From NCBI GenBank assembly GCA_037833965.1, contig AP031351.1:6770501-6834500 (forward strand): DNA of 64,000 nt. The letters are read 5' to 3'. Below are positions 1 through 15,500 of the stretch, in pieces (position 1 is the first letter of the stretch; the number at the start of each line of letters is the position of its first letter). The DNA is from Marchantia polymorpha subsp. ruderalis (Eukaryota > Streptophyta > Marchantiopsida > Marchantiales > Marchantiaceae). Made by a program: the position numbers and the translations under genes. A model generated the notes under the pieces. That model did not search any database. It was given only the letters and a program-made list of their open reading frames with translations, and was not told the origin of the DNA.

Positions 1-571
1 CCACTCTTGGAATCACGGGTTGTGATCGAAGAGGACTAAGATGTAGAATTGGAAGCTTAAATATTTTCAAAAAGCATCTGCTTTCAGGGATGAGTTCCTC
101 TCTTACTAAATTGTGGCCTTGTTTATGTGGACCAGTGCCTTCTTTTGGTTCTTCTTTTGAATCTTGGTCTCCTGTTAACAGTCAGTCGTGGAATCGATGA
201 CGTCCCATCATGCTGCGCAATATCGTTTAACCTGCTGCAGGGTAGAATATTTGTGGCATAGAAAAAAAACTGAGCTAAGATGAATTCGTCTCCTTTTCAC
301 TCTTTGAGCCTCATTGTTTTATGGAGTGCTTCAGACATCCATGTATGTCCAAATAATTTTAGCTGAATCAGCACATAGTTTTGCGTGAGATTATTTGTCA
401 GTCATAGGTGCAAGGCGCTACATTCGTTTAGCATTGTGCATTCCTGTGGTGATGTTGGGTTTGACTTTCGTTCTGGTCGCGTATTTCAGCGACGCTATGT
501 TTCTATTTCGGCACTCGTCTGGATCTAGTTATTTTGCCACTAATATCGTGTAAGCGACCGCGGCGATGCAG
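1..571 (+). other. Intron sequence of the GP210 gene (no exon recognised)
   Basis: The first recognised GP210 exon starts at 572 after a CAG acceptor and begins inside a codon (two bases of a split Glu codon), so an upstream exon must exist. I could not find in 1-571 a stretch that encodes the preceding part of the protein, so this is most likely intron, and the first roughly 200 residues (signal peptide and first lumenal part) lie before the window. This is inference from exon phase and expected family length. Confidence 0.6.
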
Positions 572-3500
572 AAAATGTATTTTCTTCTTTGGTCGGGCTG
601 CAATTCATGTGGCAGTTGTCACCCTTGAATCCGGTTGGTGAATCTTTATCGCACAAATTGACGCATGTGCCTTTAAAAGACACTGCCCTTGAAGATGAAG
701 AAATTGAAACTCAGATTCAACTGGAGCAAACGGTAAGAGTTCAAAGTCGCCCTTTGGCAGTTCAATCACCGACTCAGAAACTAAATTCATTCATCGTGAT
801 GGATCTATGGATTGCCTTAGAAAGAAAGAGTTCTTACCCGTAGCAAAAGGAGCAACGAGGTCTATTGTCTTCCGAGTGATTATGTAGATTTGTTTCCTAT
901 TTACAGTTTCTTTTCTTGGCTTCTATGATCGTGTGTTCTGAAGTCGAGTTCCAGTCTTAAATGGTTTTGGTCATTAAATCTGTTGAAAATATATAAAACT
1001 TCGAAAGAGCCGTCAACCAGTTTGGGATGGTTATCCATCAAGCCTCTTCAACCTTGGATACTGATATGAATTGTCCTACTCGGGCTGGACGATAATCTTT
1101 TGCAGGGTCTTGATTCTGATCTCTACGTTGTGCGAGGAATCAGTGCAGGTCAAGAAAGAATAACAGCACAATTGTTGGAACCCAATTTTGAAGATTTAGT
1201 GGACGTTGTAGTCTTGACGGTCGCTGAAGCTGTGTCTCTGGAACCCCCTTCTCCTTTGTACATCATCCCTGGGACACACCTTCAGTATACTTTGAAGACC
1301 GTGAGAAGGAATCAGGCTACAGGTTAATATTCCTCTCTTAAAAGAAGTGTCAAGGTTTTCACTTCCAATCAAGAAGTTTAAGAACGAAAGACATGATTGC
1401 TGCTATACTGCGATTTTCAACGTGGTCCGTTCATTTCGTCAATATTCTAGGTCCGTCTACAGCTGACGTCCATGAGGGTTGTCTCGGTCTAGGGCAAACT
1501 AGGTTCGGTCTATTGGCATCTAGTTTGACTGCACAAACGCATGAATAACACTCTGCTATTTCTGATATGCAAATCTTTGTTGTCATCCTACAGTGGTGGA
1601 GCTGCCATCTCCTTATCATCATTGGTTTATCATAAACTCAACTGTGGCAGAGATTGACCCCTTTATGGGTACAGTGGTTGGACGTACTCATGGTGTGACC
1701 ACTGTCGTCGTGGAAGATACAAGAGTCGCTGGTCACCAACAAACTTCAACCTTGCATGTTGTAACTCCAGTGAGCTTGCGCCTATATTTGACGCCTTTGT
1801 CCGCCAGTGGAGTTGGTGCCAGGCCTCTCATCAAGGAGCCTCCAATCATGTCATCAGATGTTCCCTGGCAACTTGTTGTTGGAAGGAAGTATGTCGTGCA
1901 AGTGTTCACTTTTTCCCGAGAGTCTGGTACACGTCCTTTGCAGCTGACGAAGGTGCATCTCAAACGCATTTTCATTTTGGGGGTTCACCTAAATTACATG
2001 ATTCAAACTTTTGCTCCAACTAATTTCTAACAAAACCTCAAATTTCGAGTTTAGCTGACTTAGTCTCGTCCATTGCTTGTTCTAGCTGTTCCTTCAAGTG
2101 GTGAATTCAGGTGAAGTGCGAAGTGTTGAAGTGTTATTGGGTATACTGTACTCATCGTTGTTTACCACTTATAGCCCGAGGACCATACTGGAGCTATAAG
2201 AAATATACTTACAACTATCAGTAAATGTTGCAGGATAATGACTTGCGTCGGATGTATGATAATGAAGGAGTTTGGGTTGTTGATGACATACCCGAAGATG
2301 TGGCAGCTGAGCAGGGTTGGCAAAATTGCTCTCTTATTCATTCTATTAAGGAAGGAACGGGTAACTTGATTGCCATCTTGGCCCATGGAAGCATGGTCCA
2401 GGACGAAGTCACTGGGCAGTGGTTCCCAGCCAACAAAGAGGTGCTGTCTTATCTTAGCAGCTGTGTCTCAACCAGTCAACTCGTATCACGTGAAATTACC
2501 TCATAGCTGCAACTTGCTTAACGATGTTGGAAGAAGACCCTGCCTAAGTTTTCCTTTTCGCACAGTGGCTCTTCCGGTTACCTTTGTTCTTGGATAAAAG
2601 AGTCCCCAAGCAGAATTTTAATCAGTTTTTATAGTTCCCATATCTTGTGCTAAGGTTGGTGATGCTCGTGATATGTCTGGATTAGGTCCTAAGAGAGGAA
2701 CAGAAGGTGAGGGTGTGCAGTCCGGTTCGCATTGTAGCGCCCTTCTTGGAAGAGATCGGAACTGTGTCTCTTCCTTGGATTCCTGGGCACTCTCAGCAGT
2801 ACCGGTTATCTGTTGAAGGAGGTAAACTCTGTTTTTCCTTTTTGTTTATTATATGAGTGTCAACAGCCTTACTTTTCATAACACTCTTTACTCTCAACTA
2901 CTCCACGACTGTCAGAGAGCATTAAGTTGGTCTGCTGTGGTCTATGTCACTGAACTATGTCAATAAGAAGCTGCTATCCTCGCTTTGATGGAAGGAGAGG
3001 GTAGTGAATGTTTTTGGCTCAAATGAAGTCAAAATAGTATTTTGAAGATGGTGGGATGTTTCAATCACGAATCAGGTTGTGGAGAAAAGGCCGCCGATTT
3101 TTGGTGGTCCTCTTCAACTCCGACAATAGCTACTGTTGACGCCCAAGGAGTCGTGCGATCTCAGGGGCTGGGTAAAGCTGTTATTCGTGTGAGCGCCGTT
3201 AGGGATTCTCTCAATTTCGATGAGGTTAGTCTTTGCCTTCAACCTTTTGGCATTAATTCAGGATTCACAGGAATTTTGGAAGTCTTACAATTTTTCGAAG
3301 AGTAGTTAAAGTACTCTTTGACGCCCATGTGATAGCCCTCTATGGTTGATCTTAATTAGGAAGTGTTGAAGTATATTTTTATTAACTTGTCTATTATTTA
3401 TTTACTTAATTCATTTGAATCAAGTTAATCTTCTCCAAGTGAGATCTTGTATAACACGGTTGGTATATACTGAGCTTTGAAATACATAGTTGACTGACAC

Positions 3501-6500
3501 CTGCGCGTGATTAAACTGACCAGGCGGTCGTGGACGTTTCGTTGCCCTCATTTATAAATGTCGTGCCTGGATTACCCGTGGAAGTTGAAGTACCATCTTC
3601 CCTGCCAGTTGCTGTGCATTTACGAACGTCTGAAGGTTAGTGAAACGATAAGATAGAGTTGATTTCTACGAGCATTTGTTATTGGCACCAGCTTAACCTG
3701 TCATATGAGCCCATAAATTTCCGAAATTGCAAGAGAGTTCTGAGGTTAGGCTATCGTGTATTATGTCATGAGATTTGGATGGTCTGTGGCTGTAGGTAAA
3801 CTGTATTCGCGGTGCGATTCTTTCAGCCCACTTGTACAATGGGATATATTTGGAGGGGACAGCTCGTTTGTGCAACTGAACAAGACGAGTCAGATTTTAC
3901 CTCTTCTTCACTCAGCACCTGAACTTGGAGCGGATACGACAGTAGGAGGCCCTGATAATGATCAGGCCAGTGCGTGCGCTTGGACTCTGCTTCTAGCAAC
4001 AAGGAGTGGCAGAGCGACCATTACAGCGTTATTAGACATCAGAAAGTTCCTTACGGAAGCTAGATCACCTGAATATGATCCACATCAGCAGATTTTAGAA
4101 ACTTCATGGACAATTGCGGCCTTTATGCCTTTGTCCTTGCAACAGGTTGGGGATGGAAACCGTTTTGGGGGCTATGCTGTGAAGGGCGGGGATTATGATA
4201 CTGCAACTGATGCATTAAGTGGTCCAAAAGGATCGTTGAAGGAGTTACTACTGGTGGTTGGCAGTAGCATGAGGATCAAAGTACATGGGGGTCCTGAACG
4301 CTGGCGTCAAGGTGTCGAATTTGTGGAGTCATGCCTAGATGAAATACGAGGACTCGAGACTCCCCCAGGAATTACAATCAATCATCTCAATGAAGGTTCT
4401 GGCAGAGTCTATCTACTCACCTGCACTGGTTTGGGAAATCATGTACGTGTCATCCTTAACCTGGAATCGTCTTCTCTGGAATTTAGTGCCAGCTATTAGA
4501 TTCTCAAGTAAAGCGGATTGTAAGAGGAAAATGTGTTCTTTTTTTTTTGCTATGGATTTGTTTGAGACTTTGAGACGTCATATCCAGTCCTTGTCATATC
4601 AATATGTGAAGGGACTGAACCAACCGCAAAGGTTAAAGAAATACCACAGCTTGAAATTTTGTGATGAAGAGTCATCATTTACATCGTTCTCGTTTATTTT
4701 ACTACAAACTCTGTTCTCTATCACTAGCCGAGTCTAGTGACGGGATAATGACGCTTCCTTTATAATATCGTTCATGGTCACTGAGGCAACTTCTTACGTT
4801 GGACTGGCTCCTCCATACTACACACTTAGTTCTCTCAGCGCTGTCAACACGACAGCGTGTTTCATCTCTGCCTTCCAGATTCCTCCGATTTTTGCTCCTT
4901 GGCTTCTTCCATTTATGCATTCATTCGTCTCTATTACTTACAATATCAGTTCATGCATGACAGTTCTCGGGTTTCTTATCATCTCCGTGTTCTTTCCATC
5001 TAGATGTCGAGCTACTTCTGTCTCTTGCATGCTAAGCCTCCGAGGCTGACCGTGTAATTCGTGTTGAATCACCATTATACACACCAGAGTGACCTAAACA
5101 TGCTTGACGGTTGTCTTCACAGACACTAGTGTTCACTCGCGGCAATCTCGTTGGTGATGATCATCCGAAACGAGCTGTAGCATCTGCTTCTCTGTCTATG
5201 ATCTGTGCAATCCCAACATCGATTTCGCTTCTAATTGACGAACCAGGTATGTGGGACGTATAAATTATTTCTTTGCTAGCCATCTAAATTTCGGGGGCTA
5301 GCTTGTTCTGGTACTGGTGGTGTAAATATAGCTCGGGGAGAATGTTTGTAATGTGAAGTTTCCTTCTATGCACTGTCTCATCCGCATTCTATTCTTATAC
5401 GTGTAATTGTAAATGATTGCAGAGAACAGCCACCATCTCATCAAAGTTGCAGCGCAAGCTGATCGGGATACGAACCGTGTTCGCACCATCCCATTTACAG
5501 TTATAAACGGCCGAACTATTCGCGTATCTGCGGTTGCGATGAGTTCCAGCAAGGCTTTTGCAAATGCATCTTCCTTGATGGTGAGATGGCCTGGAAGAGA
5601 TTGCGAGGGTTTAGCAAAATGGGAACCTGTCTCAGATTTCAAACCAACGCATGAAGAGGGGTCCTGGGAGCGATTTCTGACACTTGGTAGTGTCTCAGGA
5701 GAGGTAAGTGGCCGTACATTTCAAAACCCGTGTCTTGTATGAAACTGGTCTCGAGATTGGTAAGTTTTACTTTTATTTTAGCAGTGTCAGGTCTTAGCCA
5801 TGAGTGATTGATCTCCTATGAAATATAAGGATGGTCTCAGAGCCAAATTGTGGTTTCTGAAGAATTCAAAATATCTTTCTAATCATTGAGATGGTTGCTA
5901 TTCTGGACAGTGCATTCTGAAGGCTACGGTTGCTGGCTTCTTATCTAACAGTCATCTTGAGAGGTCTATCTTAAGTGATGCCGAGAATTTGTTGGCAGCA
6001 AGGAAGCCGCTTCTGAAGGATGCTGTGCCCTTACAGGTTCGACATGTCCTTTCTCTTAAAGAGTCAATTGCAAGAGTATTATCAATTCGATCTTGGAAGT
6101 CTGGGTTCGTTATGGTGTGTCAATTGTTAAGAAATTTTTTAGTCCTGTCACGAGCCCTGCTGATGATGATAATTTTCTTGGCTTCTGCAGCTTGTGACAG
6201 CTCTACGGCTTGAACCTAAGAGCCTACTTCTGTTTTTGCACCCAAACGCCAAGGTATGTACGCTCTATTTAGCAGATACCGCTTCTCCATCGCTACTTAG
6301 AGATCGAGAAAATGAAATTAAAAAGCTTGATGGTGCCTGAAACTTGGTTACTTTTAAGGACCTTGACTGTATAGTTGGCACGAAAATCCTTACGGCGTTG
6401 CTGATTTTTGAATGCCTTATTCGCCAAAGTTTCTCCTTATGCAAACCTTAAGTAAGATTCGAGTGCTCAACTACTGACGTCAGTCATATTTGAACGTACC

Positions 6501-9500
6501 TCGGCAGGGAAGCTTTTTGTTATTGGGTGGAACGTCTGATGTCGAGAGTCAGGTACACGATCCCAAAGTTGCTGTGTTGAGTCATCAGCCACCCACCTCG
6601 GGTCGTCTACAGCTCGTGCTAGGCGCGAAGGGTTTGGGCTCAACTCTTGTCTCAGTACGAGACGTTGGCCTCGCCACACCATCTGAAACCTCAGGAACGG
6701 TCTGTAACGAGTTGCCCATTTTGATTCGAAACTTATCTGGCTGTCGCTTAACAAGAAAGTTTCAATTTCATCTCATGGAGAGGGATCTGTTCGTGCGTTG
6801 GAAGAAAGTGCTAGGGTAGTGCAGATATGTATATGTCCGAGTCATCCTTCAGATCCAACAGGAATTGACTTATCGAACCTCAAGTAAGGATGTGAAGTGA
6901 ACTTTGTTATGTCTGCCTGTGCATACATTTATGTGGTTCGATGGTTAATGTGCAGGTGCTTGTTGCTGATGTTGCTTGGGTCAAGATGCTAATTCCTGAA
7001 GATGCCAGCCTCTTGGTGTGTAGTTTTTACCTGTAACCCATCTTTCGGTATTGGTTCAGAGAAAGTCTAAATGCAGATTTTTTTATATGCAAGTTTCTTA
7101 GTTCTACGCGTTGAACGATGTTCTGGACAAAGTGACCCGTTTTGCTAGTCTGATAAAATATTTTGCTTAAATTTGATTTGCCGATTAATATCGTTTTCTG
7201 CGCAGCTTGGCTCAAATATGACTATACATCTGGAAGTAGGAGATGGTGCTGGTCACACTTTCGATGCTTCTCAGGTAATTATGTCAGACCTGTTGAAGGC
7301 TTTGGTAATCTCAGTTGATGAGTCTTCTTCAAACTGCTTGTAAAATGTACTGTAAATATAATCACAAGGGAAAAGTGAGACTGCTGAACGACATAGTCGT
7401 GAAGTCTTGAGCCGAGTACTCGGATACTGGTGCGCACGTTACACTCTTGTAGCATACCGTGAGCGGTAGATCTATCGCTATTTTAGCAGGTTTAGCAGAT
7501 TGTGCTCTAATGAGTTTGTGTCAATCTCTTGCAGCTGGCTTACATGAATGTCCAAGTGCACACACTAGATGAGGTTGTGGAGGTTGTCAAGCCTCCAAGA
7601 TCATCGCCAGGAGAACTAAGTGCCAGTACTTTTGTCATCCGTGGGGCGAGCGTAGGTCTTACGACAACCCTTCACGTAAGTTCTTCTGATTTGGTGATCG
7701 CACGGAATCAGCAAGCGACACTTGCAGCTGGAATTGAGTATTACAGCGGAACTGCTCCTTACGTTTGGAATGTATCGATCATTCTTAAGGCCACGTAGTG
7801 TTGGGGATTCTCTGTACGTGTAGTACATAGTCAGTCGTCAGTCAGGTATTAGGTCAATCGTCCTTCATTGAGATTATGGTCAGTAGGGAGATGGACGTTG
7901 ACGTCTAACTCGAAATTTCTAAGTCCTTCGAATATTATTGTCAGATAACGATAAGGAGCAGATACCTAGCATTGTTTATCTCCTCCCTTGTTCCCTCTTT
8001 GTCGTGTGCTTCGTTATATGAGTGGTTGGAGCTACTGCGGTTCCTCGCAAGTTGGTACTAGATGGTTCATTGCACGGTAAACCCCTGTGGTTGATGATGT
8101 ACCACTTTATTTACTCTATGGGTGGTTAGGAGAGAGACACCCGTGTGGAGAGTAGAGCTGACCATATTTTTGAGAAGTATCTCATTTCATTTGTAAACGT
8201 TAAATGCCTTCAGGTATCTGTACAAAAGTTTTCCGGGCATGAGGTTCTAAGCGACTATGGAAGAATCTCCGTATTCGCACCACTTTCTATACATCCTTCC
8301 TCTTTGGTTATCGCCCCAGGTTCTCAGTACGTGGTACGGAACCAACTATATTCCTAGTTTATACTTTTGATCTTGTGCAGGATAAACATTGTTGCATTGT
8401 GACTGAAACTAAGTCTTGATCGTGGATTATTGATTAGATAGTTGACATTTTCCTTCGGAGTGCCAACGTGCACTAGGTTGAATAACTCTGACAATTGACT
8501 TGTACAGCTGAGCGCACAAGGTGGCCCGCGTGTGGGAGCGTCCATTGATTTCATGAGTTCGAATGAAGAAGTTGCCACCATTGATCGAATATCTGGGCGT
8601 CTGGAGGCAGTCGCTCACGGTACTGCGGTATGTACTTGATTGCCTACTCTCCTTGGCCGTCTTTAGCAACAAAGTGAGCTGCCAACGAGCGTTGTTGCAG
8701 ATTGGTGTTGTTGGAACCATTTTGAATATGGGTGTAAACTCCAAGAGAGATGATAAAACTTTTAAGGTGTTGTTATGTTGTAGACAATCCTTGCGCAAGC
8801 TCGGGGACAGGGAGGTCTTGTCATAACCGAGGATTCCGTTGAAGTCCGCGTTCAACTCCTCTTTACTCCAACTCTAAATGTGAAAGGAGGACAGCTGGGT
8901 GTCAACAGAGAGATGTCCATTTTTCCAACTGAAGCCGAGGTAATCATGTCGTTACTAATATATTCAGTTAGATTTACTTGCTCTGGTTTGTTCAAACTTC
9001 TTTGATCCACAATTACCCGAGTTAGATCGGAACGTTGTCACCAAAACATGTTTCGTCTTGCAGGAAGACCTATTGTCCTTTTATGAGCTTTGCAGTGATT
9101 ACAAGTGGTCCATCACAGACGAACAGGTATGGGATCTAATTCGTTTGGATATCTGAGGTTCTGGACTCAAACACTGTCTACTTACCTCACTTTGTTCCTA
9201 TCGTATGAACCTGTAAGCCACATTTTTTGGCCTATAACTGTTCTAAATCCTTTATCTTGGTTTGCATTATGGAAGCTCAAATTGTGTCTCATAATTAGCC
9301 AAGTTCTTTCTTCCTTTTAATCTATCTTGTCCTATTTCTTTCTTAGTTTCATAGTTCAAGGAAGGATTCATAATTTTAGACCTTTCTCAGAAGACTGAGA
9401 ATTCCTTTTCATTTCTCTCTTCTGAGATGGCTCACGGGGTCTATTTAGATTACTTTCTTAAATTTCGTGAAACATTTATTGTGGAAAACTGCTTCTTTTG

Positions 9501-12500
9501 ATGCCAGGTGTTAGCTCTGAAACATGGCGAAACTCGTAGCAGCAGTCTTGGGGATGGGGCCTATGCTAATGAGTCAAATGATGCTCTGGATAGAAAGCGA
9601 GCTTTATCAGGACATGTTTATGGTCAAGAAGGAATGCTGGGAACTGAAGAAGGGTTTTCTGCTAGAATTGTAGGCAGGTACGGACTTTTCGCTTCAGTAA
9701 TTTTTCCTAATTGTGAGCTTCATTGCCACGTGCTTGGAGAAGTTGTTTGATGACATTGGAAATACATCAATGTCATCTTGTAGATGTTTGGTCTGGTTTG
9801 ACATGGTCTTGCTATCGTGCTCCCTTTCTTTCTGGTCTCAGTTCATTACATATAGATTGCATTCTTGTAAATGTCAATTCTCTTCCTTCTGTGCCAATAT
9901 GGTCTATGGAAAGTGCTCATCATACGCTTCGTTGTTCTGGGTTCTTGTTCGGAACCAAACATGCAATACCTTGACCTTGTATTCAAAGCTCAACATATCT
10001 TAGGCTCTGAGTTTAGGAACGAGGAGCCAAATCCGAGTAGACTCTAATTGAATAGGCAACTTCTCTAAGATTCTACTTTTCTGATCTTACTGTGTTCTGA
10101 TTGTGTTTAACTACAGGTCTGCTGGCAGGGCCAAGGTTACAGTCGCCTTTTCTTGCAGTTTTGGGAATCAGAATGGCATAGTTGAAACTCGTGATTACAG
10201 CGCCTCTGAAACAATCTGGGTGGTGCCAGATCCTCCACTTGCACTTGGCATACCTGCGACATGGCTCCTCCGCCCCCAGTATACATCTTCAAGTTTGCTT
10301 CCCCAGTGGACTGGGCAGTTTCCCGCTCGAATAGATAATGGAAACTTTGTCCAAAGTGTGCAGTACACAGTAATGCATGTGAGTATCAAGGTTTGTTATC
10401 ATGTCTTGTTTTGGTGCAATGAAGGACAACATTTGGTCGATGTGGTATTGACCAGGTCAGGAGTTCTGCTTACAAAATTTCTAACTATCAACAACATAAA
10501 CGACCTAGATTCCATGGACTTCCACGTGTCGGAAATGAAGAAAAGTATTCATTGCTTGTGGGAATTGGACAGGAGGGAAGTAGTGACCTGGGTGTGATAA
10601 GTATCTCAGAAGACGGGAGAATTCGCACCTCTGAAAGATTGGAGGTTGCTTGTATACATGCTCGGGATCGTAATACGGCTCGCACAGAAGTTGCTGCTTG
10701 CGTACGTGTTGCCGAGGTAAGTAGTAATTTGACGTTGTGTACAATGTGTACGGCATGTTGACATTTTTTGCACCTCAAATACGATGTACACTTGCTCCAA
10801 CCACGGACTCGTTCAAAACAGATGAGAAAACTTTGATTTCGGTGATATATCTAGATTACAAATTTGAAGTTTTACTACCGGTGCTCAGTTAAGTCATCAG
10901 CCTAGACCTTGTTGTGTTGTCTGGGAGGAGTCGAACTTGCCGGGTATTAACTGATCATTTGCGCAGGTTGCTCAATTGACGGTTGGTGGGAATATATTTC
11001 CTTATCATGTTGCTGAGCTTTCAGTCGGCTCCAGCCAACAATACACTGTGACACTTGCTGATGAGTTTGGTGCGTTTAATTTTTTTTTTGGGAATCTTTT
11101 CGCACCTTTTCTTCACATCCTTGTTGCCGTTGGCATGTACTTCTCTTGAGGTGGCTTTAAAGGGCTGGTAGAGGTGGTTTTTAATGAGGAGGCCCGCTGC
11201 TTTTCAGGTACCCCATTCTTTGAATCTGGAAGGGGTAGTAGTCTCCTAGTACTTGAAACAAATCGAGCCGATATAGTGACCGCGAAAGTGACGGATTGTG
11301 AGCAGCATGAAACTTCATGCAGCCTCACGATTACAGTTCAGGTACCACATCACATTTGTTTTTTCTCCTCTTGTTGTAATACTCTTCGAAATGAAGAGTT
11401 TATTTACTTAGAATTTGAATATGTATTCCATGGTCCATGACTGACATTTCAAGTGAAGCCTGACAGGGTACGTGCATTCTAAATAGATGCTGAGAGGAAG
11501 GAAGTTATGCAATTAAATAAGTTAATTAAATTGTGATATTTTTTCGTCAACACAGGCCTTGCGACAAGGCACGGCTCTGGTGCGGGTTTCCTACAAGGGC
11601 CTAGCGCATATAACCGACTTTATACTTGTAAGTGAAGACTCTGTTTTACTTCCCACATTTTATGAATGCCTTCATGAGTGATTTCAGCAAGGGTATCGGT
11701 TTAAGGCAACATTTGATCTTAGCCTGATCATCGTCAGGTCTAAGTTTATTAAAGTCTGCAGTACGTAAGTTCGCTCATATGCTTTTGTTGGTCAAAAAAT
11801 GATGATTATCGTGAGCGCAAGTCAGAATGATAGATGGCTCCAAGAATCTTGCAGATTAAAGTTGGTGCTTTCGTGAGTCCAAGAAACCCATCTGTCCATG
11901 TCGGCGGTCGGGTCAACTTCACCATCATATGCAAAGGTAATCGTGTTTTTTGATCAGTTTTCTCTTCCATATTTTATCAGTCATAGCGTTCACAATATGT
12001 GATCGATTCCTCGACACACTTGTCATTTCGTAAATATTACCATGTTTGAATAGAACTGTCGAGTATGGGAACCGAAAGATTCTAATAGACTTGTGAATAG
12101 AATCAGTTGAAACATGCAAACCAAAACAACCATTTTCTCATCGTTTTGATTTGCACATTTGTGGTTTCGATTGAAGGCGTACATGTTGCTGGACAGCCAA
12201 GAGGTGAGAGAGGGCACTGGGCTAGTGATAATCCCAATGTCTTAGAAATCGATCGAACTACAGGATGTGCTAAGGCTGTCGGAGAGGGGAATGCTATTGG
12301 TAAGTTACAACTATAGATTTTTGCTATTCTTCACTTTATAGCAGCAGTTGATGATGATGTCTTCCAGTTGTATCACCAGCAGTGCCTGATGCTCCTGTTG
12401 ACTCTGATGGCTTGATGACCATAGCTTGCTATTACTACCCCTCCTCCTCCTCACCCTCCATCCAGCAAAATCAAGGTTAGAACTCTGTAGATAGCTAGAG

Positions 12501-15500
12501 TGCTAACTGCAACCCCACTTTAAGTAATACAGCACTCAAAAGGTATTATCAGTACCTGAAAAAATGATCACTATTACATGTGACTTTGACAGTCAGAAGA
12601 GCAATATGTAGAGCATCATGAATCAAACTGGTCATATATCGAAATTTATTACTAAATGGTTTAGGGCTTAAGTATGGTTTAGTAGCCATCAGCCACCTTC
12701 TAGTAATAGGTGGCTGATGTCTGCTTAACCGTACTAAATCCCCAAAGTTAATCAGTAGTTCGTTACCTGTGGTAAAATCTAGTATGTACTTTTACTATCT
12801 ACCTTTACTGATCTACCGCTAAAGACGGGAATAAACTGACTCTGAGATTTACATCTCATCTTAGAATATGCTGGGATAAATTGTCTACCTTATGATCTGA
12901 TGACGAAGTGTCGCCATTTTATGCAGATCGACCAACTCCTTGAGCAAATATGTGGTCTGTGTTGGTGGTACACTAATGCTTGCATTTTGACCTTGGATAA
13001 TGTTCAGTGAGCTTTACAGGTTCCCGTCTAACAACGTATACCAGTGTCAACGTCATCCGCATTTCTTCTGTTACACTTGAGGCTCCCAAAAACGTTGTAC
13101 AAGTCACGAATATGCCGTTTCATGAAGAGGGATATCGATTTCCCGTTCAATTCAGGTACATATTGCTTAACTTTTCAAATTTGTGAACGTTTTTGAATTA
13201 AAAGTTTCTTCTCACATACTTTAATTACCTCACTACTGGTTGGACGAGGTGGCCAAATTCGATTCTTTCCTGTTTCAGAATTCTTAACCTAACCTTTCTA
13301 CTTTCTCTATTACACAGCGATACCCAGGGACTAGATGCTGGAGTCGTAGGAGAGAGCCGGGAGGTATCTTACGAATGCCAGTTGAAGCCAGCATTTTTGG
13401 GGTACGATTTTTGTCAATTTTGAATTGTGTAACAACAGACCAATAATCACACAGTTTTTGAAGTAGGCATTGAGGCATTTGGGAAAAGAATTTCCGGACA
13501 TCCATTTCACTGCTTTCTCTTTCCTATGATTCACTTCGTGGTCCTACTTCTGTCTGGTTGGTGCGGTTGTCGTTTCATCGTCGATGGTCAGACCGCAGAG
13601 GCCATCTTAGTTTGTGTTAAAGTATGCTTGCAAAATGCGCAGCTGAATTTTTGTTTGTTTTGGCTTCTACACAGACTTGTTGTTCCATGGCGGGAGCCTG
13701 GTTTCAACAGCTTTTACTGCGTTTTCTTTGCATATACACCGCAACAGTTGTGGTACAACGTCCATCGTTCAGAGGAGAACCAGAAGATAGTGTCCTCTGG
13801 GCGCGCATCTGATGGCACAATACAAATGACTATCACGGCAGTTGTCCCTGGGAACCCATCCGTAGAGGGAAGTATTGAGACTTCTATGACAGGAGGTTTT
13901 GAAATTATAAACACACCTCAAGAGGTATTGGAATCTCCAAAACAATGAATTGCGATATCTTGCCCTTTCCAACGATAATCACAAGGTGTTAAAGCCAGAC
14001 ATGACTAAAGTCTTGATCTGCATCATTTCGCGATGTATGCGTTCTATGTCATATTCTGCCGAATGTTGTCCAAGAGATTTGGAGAGTTATCTAGCTAGAC
14101 TGTACTTATATGTATATGCTTGATCTGTGGACTGACTAATAATCAACTGACGTCGTATTGACAGCTCCATTTGTCGCCGACTACAAATAGAAGCTTGATC
14201 ACCATTGTTGGCAACACAGGTTCGTCAGCAATCTCGTTTATCTATTTGAAGTAATTTCGATTTGTTGTTTTACATGCGCTCTTAGTTTTTCCACTTATTA
14301 GGGTAAAGGTTTGTCTGCTGACTATTTTCAATGTGGTATTATTAAGTGAGTCAATGATCTCCCACACTACTCATTAGACACATCTCAATCTGAAGGAGAC
14401 TCAAAGGAAAGAAGTCTCGGATCAGGTTTTTTGGTTATATCTCTTATATAGGAACTCGCTTGTTTGAGACTGGAACGCCGGGAAGAAAATGCTTATTTTC
14501 AAGTTATCCTTCTTCTGATGATTAGAAGTGTTTACACGGGCGTCCAGAAGGTCACTCAAAGACTTCTATGCCCATGTAGGCAACAGCACAGTTCTCACCA
14601 TAGATTTTTTATTCTGTTTTCTTAGTCGTAAGACCTAGTTTAAAATTCACATACCTAGAAGCTCATGCCAAGGCGATGTTCTTGAACAGGGAAGGTGAAG
14701 GTGTCTTGGGGAAGAAATGACGTGATGGTTGTGGAGAAATTGTCCGACACCAGTCCAAATTTTGGAATTGCTGCACGAGCGAACTTTGAGGTGCTAAATG
14801 TTGATGCCAAACTTCTGACAAATTGACAACCCTTTGGAGTCTTTAATGTCCTCTTTGTTTCACGTGGTTCGCTCAGTCTTTGTGCACGGAACAAAATTAC
14901 AGCCTGCTTATATATTTTCTTATTCTGTTGTTTCTCAGGTCAAGCTGATTTCTGAGGATCATCCTTTCACAGACCGCTTGGTGTTTTCTCTACTCCCTTC
15001 AGGTAGTCCCTTATCTTCGGATGTGTATCATAACCCTGAAACGTGTGCGACTGATTGATTTTTGGACCTGCTCGAGGATTTCTTTTTTCCAAACTGCAAT
15101 GAACGTACCTATCACATTTGCAGTCTGTCCTCCTGATTACGTATACCTGTAAGAGTTTTGGGAGTGCACCCGCTTGCACTCTTCTGAGTGCACGGTGTCT
15201 CTCACTAGCTATGCTTGTAATTTACTCCTCACCATTTTAATTCCTAAGAAGACTGTCATAAGAAGATTTGCCTTACCTGTGCATTAGTGCTTGTCAAACA
15301 TGTGGTCTTACTACTACTGGGACGCTCCCTCGGCAAGCATGTGGAGGTTCCCATCTGATAGTCGCAGGAGGCACCCAGAGGCCTTTCTTCGAAGTTCTGA
15401 AAAATGTAACAGCTGAGTAATATGAATGTCTCCAGGATTACATAATGGGATACTTATATTTAAGTACTCTAAGTCATTTTGTCCTTCCTTGTGAAACGAT